From NCBI GenBank assembly GCA_036275365.1, contig DASUDX010000014.1, forward strand, positions 1 to 13,891: a stretch of DNA of 13,891 nucleotides, read 5' to 3'. This document shows, piece after piece, positions 12,447 through 13,891 of this stretch. The stretch is from DASUDX01 sp036275365 (GTDB lineage Bacteria; Pseudomonadota; Gammaproteobacteria; Nevskiales; Nevskiaceae). Both the position numbers and the translations under genes were made by a program. Each line of letters starts with the position of its first letter. Position 1 is the first letter of the stretch. A model generated the notes under the pieces. The model was not told the DNA's origin, did no database searches, and saw only the letters and a list, made by a program, of their open reading frames with translations.

Positions 12447-13891
12447 GCAGTGGATGGCTCTATCTCAACGGCACCCGCCACATGGGCGCGGGCGACAGCT
12501 TCGTCAGCCTCGATCCGGCCAGCGGCGATGTGATCTGGGAAGGCAATGCCGCCAGCCGGGCCGATGTCGATCGCGCGGTGCAGGCCGCCGAGGCCGCCTT
12601 CGAGGACTGGAGCGAGCGGCCCTTCGCCGAGCGCGAGGCGCTGGTGCGGCGCTTTGGCGAGCAGCTCAAGGCCCATCAGGAGGTCCTGGCGCGGACCATC
12701 GGCCTGGAAACCGGCAAGCCGCTGTGGGAGACCCGCACCGAAGTCGCCAGCATGATCGGCAAGATCGAGTTCTCGGTGCAGGCCTGGAAGGCGCGCACCG
12801 GGGAGAGCGAGACCCAGGCCAATGGCGTCACCAGCCGCCTGCGCCACCGTCCGCACGGGGTGGTCGCGGTGTTCGGCCCCTACAACTTCCCCGGGCATCT
12901 GCCCAACGGCCACATCGTGCCGGCCCTGCTCGCCGGCAACTGCGTGCTGTTCAAGCCCAGCGAGCTGACCCCGCGGGTGGCCGAGGAAACGGTGGCGCTG
13001 TGGGAGGCGGCCGGCCTGCCACCCGGCGTGCTGCAGCTGCTGCAGGGCGAGCGCGAGACCGGCGAGGCCATCGCCCAGCATCCGCGGCTGGACGGTCTCT
13101 ACTTCACCGGCAGCTCGCGCACCGGGCTGATCCTGCACCAGCAGTTCGCCGCCCACCCGGGCAAGATCCTGGCGCTGGAGATGGGCGGCAACAACCCGCT
13201 GGTGGTGGGCCGCTTCAGCAATCGACGCGCGGTGGTGCATGACATCGTCCAGTCGGCCTTCCTCTCCACCGGCCAGCGCTGCACCTGTGCCCGGCGGCTC
13301 TATGTGCCGCAGGGCGAGGCCGGCGATGCGCTGGTGGCGGATCTGCTGGCGGCGGCGGCAGCGCTGCGCATCGGTCGTCACGACGAGGACCCGCAGCCCT
13401 TCATGGGCCCGCTGATCTCCACCCGCAGCGCCGACCAGCTGCTGGCGGCCCAGACCCGGCTGATCACCCTGGGTGCCGAGCCACTGCTGGAGATGAAGCG
13501 GCTGAAGAAGCTGGGCAGCGCCTTTGTCTCTCCCGCGGTTCTCGAGGTCAGCGGCATCGAGCATCTGCCGGACGAGGAGTACTTCGGACCGCTGCTGCAG
13601 CTCGCCCGCTACGCCAGCTTCGACGAGGCGCTGCGCCTGGCCAGCCAGACCCGCTATGGGCTTTCGGCTGGCCTGCTGTCGGAGGACGAGAGCGAATGGG
13701 CGCGCTTCCAGCGGCGGCTGCGGGCCGGCATCGTCAACCGCAACCGGCCCACCACCGGGGCCTCCGGCGGCGCGCCCTTCGGCGGTATCGGCCACTCCGG
13801 CAACCATCGTCCCAGCGCGTTCTACGCGGCGGATTACTGCGCCTATCCGGTGGCCTCGGTGATCGGCGAGACCTCGGTGCTGCCGGCCAGC
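12443..13891 (+). CDS. astD: N-succinylglutamate 5-semialdehyde dehydrogenase, C-terminus cut by window edge
   Basis: This NAD-dependent aldehyde dehydrogenase oxidises N-succinylglutamate semialdehyde to N-succinylglutamate, the fourth AST step. The visible 483 residues cover nearly the whole enzyme (family about 490). Motifs: the oxyanion Asn in GPYNFPGHLPNGHI (145-158), cofactor-site KPSE (171-174), FTGSSRTG (221-228), general base E246 in LEMGGNNP and nucleophile C280 in GQRCTCARR. EEYFGPLLQ and NRPTTGASGGAPFGGIG.SGNHRPSA further mark AstD rather than other aldehyde dehydrogenases. The ATG at 12443 lies in the ATGA overlap with astA. The stop codon is beyond 13891. Expected further genes (astB, astE, astC) are not in the window. 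Confidence 0.96.
   Translation, partial: MSSGWLYLNGTRHMGAGDSFVSLDPASGDVIWEGNAASRADVDRAVQAAEAAFEDWSERPFAEREALVRRFGEQLKAHQEVLARTIGLETGKPLWETRTEVASMIGKIEFSVQAWKARTGESETQANGVTSRLRHRPHGVVAVFGPYNFPGHLPNGHIVPALLAGNCVLFKPSELTPRVAEETVALWEAAGLPPGVLQLLQGERETGEAIAQHPRLDGLYFTGSSRTGLILHQQFAAHPGKILALEMGGNNPLVVGRFSNRRAVVHDIVQSAFLSTGQRCTCARRLYVPQGEAGDALVADLLAAAAALRIGRHDEDPQPFMGPLISTRSADQLLAAQTRLITLGAEPLLEMKRLKKLGSAFVSPAVLEVSGIEHLPDEEYFGPLLQLARYASFDEALRLASQTRYGLSAGLLSEDESEWARFQRRLRAGIVNRNRPTTGASGGAPFGGIGHSGNHRPSAFYAADYCAYPVASVIGETSVLPAS

Noticed and set aside
12368..13807. 479-codon minus-strand open frame
   Set aside because: It is antisense to astD, which shows complete aldehyde dehydrogenase motifs.

Overview
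The window is GC-rich (roughly two thirds G+C by eye) bacterial chromosome, densely packed with overlapping stop/start codons. The arginine succinyltransferase (AST) genes, the polar amino-acid ABC transporter, the C-terminal sorting tail resembling GlyGly-CTERM and the tRNA with an encoded CCA all fit a high-GC gammaproteobacterium, perhaps near the Lysobacterales/Xanthomonadales. That placement is an inference. No insertion sequence, phage gene, CRISPR array or rRNA was seen.

Left part (1-4861): a minus-strand gene runs off the left edge. It encodes a lipoprotein made of alternating bacterial Ig-like domains (1-1548). A tRNA-Arg(CCU) gene follows (1707-1782). Then comes a large secreted beta-propeller protein with Asp-box (BNR/sortilin-like) repeats and a C-terminal sorting tail (1922-4807). 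A bidirectional terminator at 4827-4854 closes this block.

Middle part (4862-10132): an amino-acid ABC transporter is split in two. Its ATPase and permease lie at 4862-6575 and a substrate-binding protein of the same class lies at 9281-10132, all on the minus strand. Between them, on the plus strand, sits a four-gene module (6829-9226): an unrecognised protein with a receiver-like N-terminus and a winged-helix-like C-terminus, a small GTPase of the CvnD/COG2229 type, and two different Roadblock/LC7 proteins. This is the most interesting part of the window. It looks like a gammaproteobacterial counterpart of actinobacterial conservons or myxobacterial MglA/MglB, and its first protein may be a new component.

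Right part (10225-13891): three plus-strand genes joined by ATGA overlaps encode an M20 metallohydrolase, arginine N-succinyltransferase (astA) and succinylglutamate semialdehyde dehydrogenase (astD, cut by the window edge). Together with the divergently transcribed binding protein this suggests linked uptake and breakdown of arginine or related amino acids. The M20 hydrolase is not a classical AST enzyme, so its presence in the operon raises a question about its substrate.
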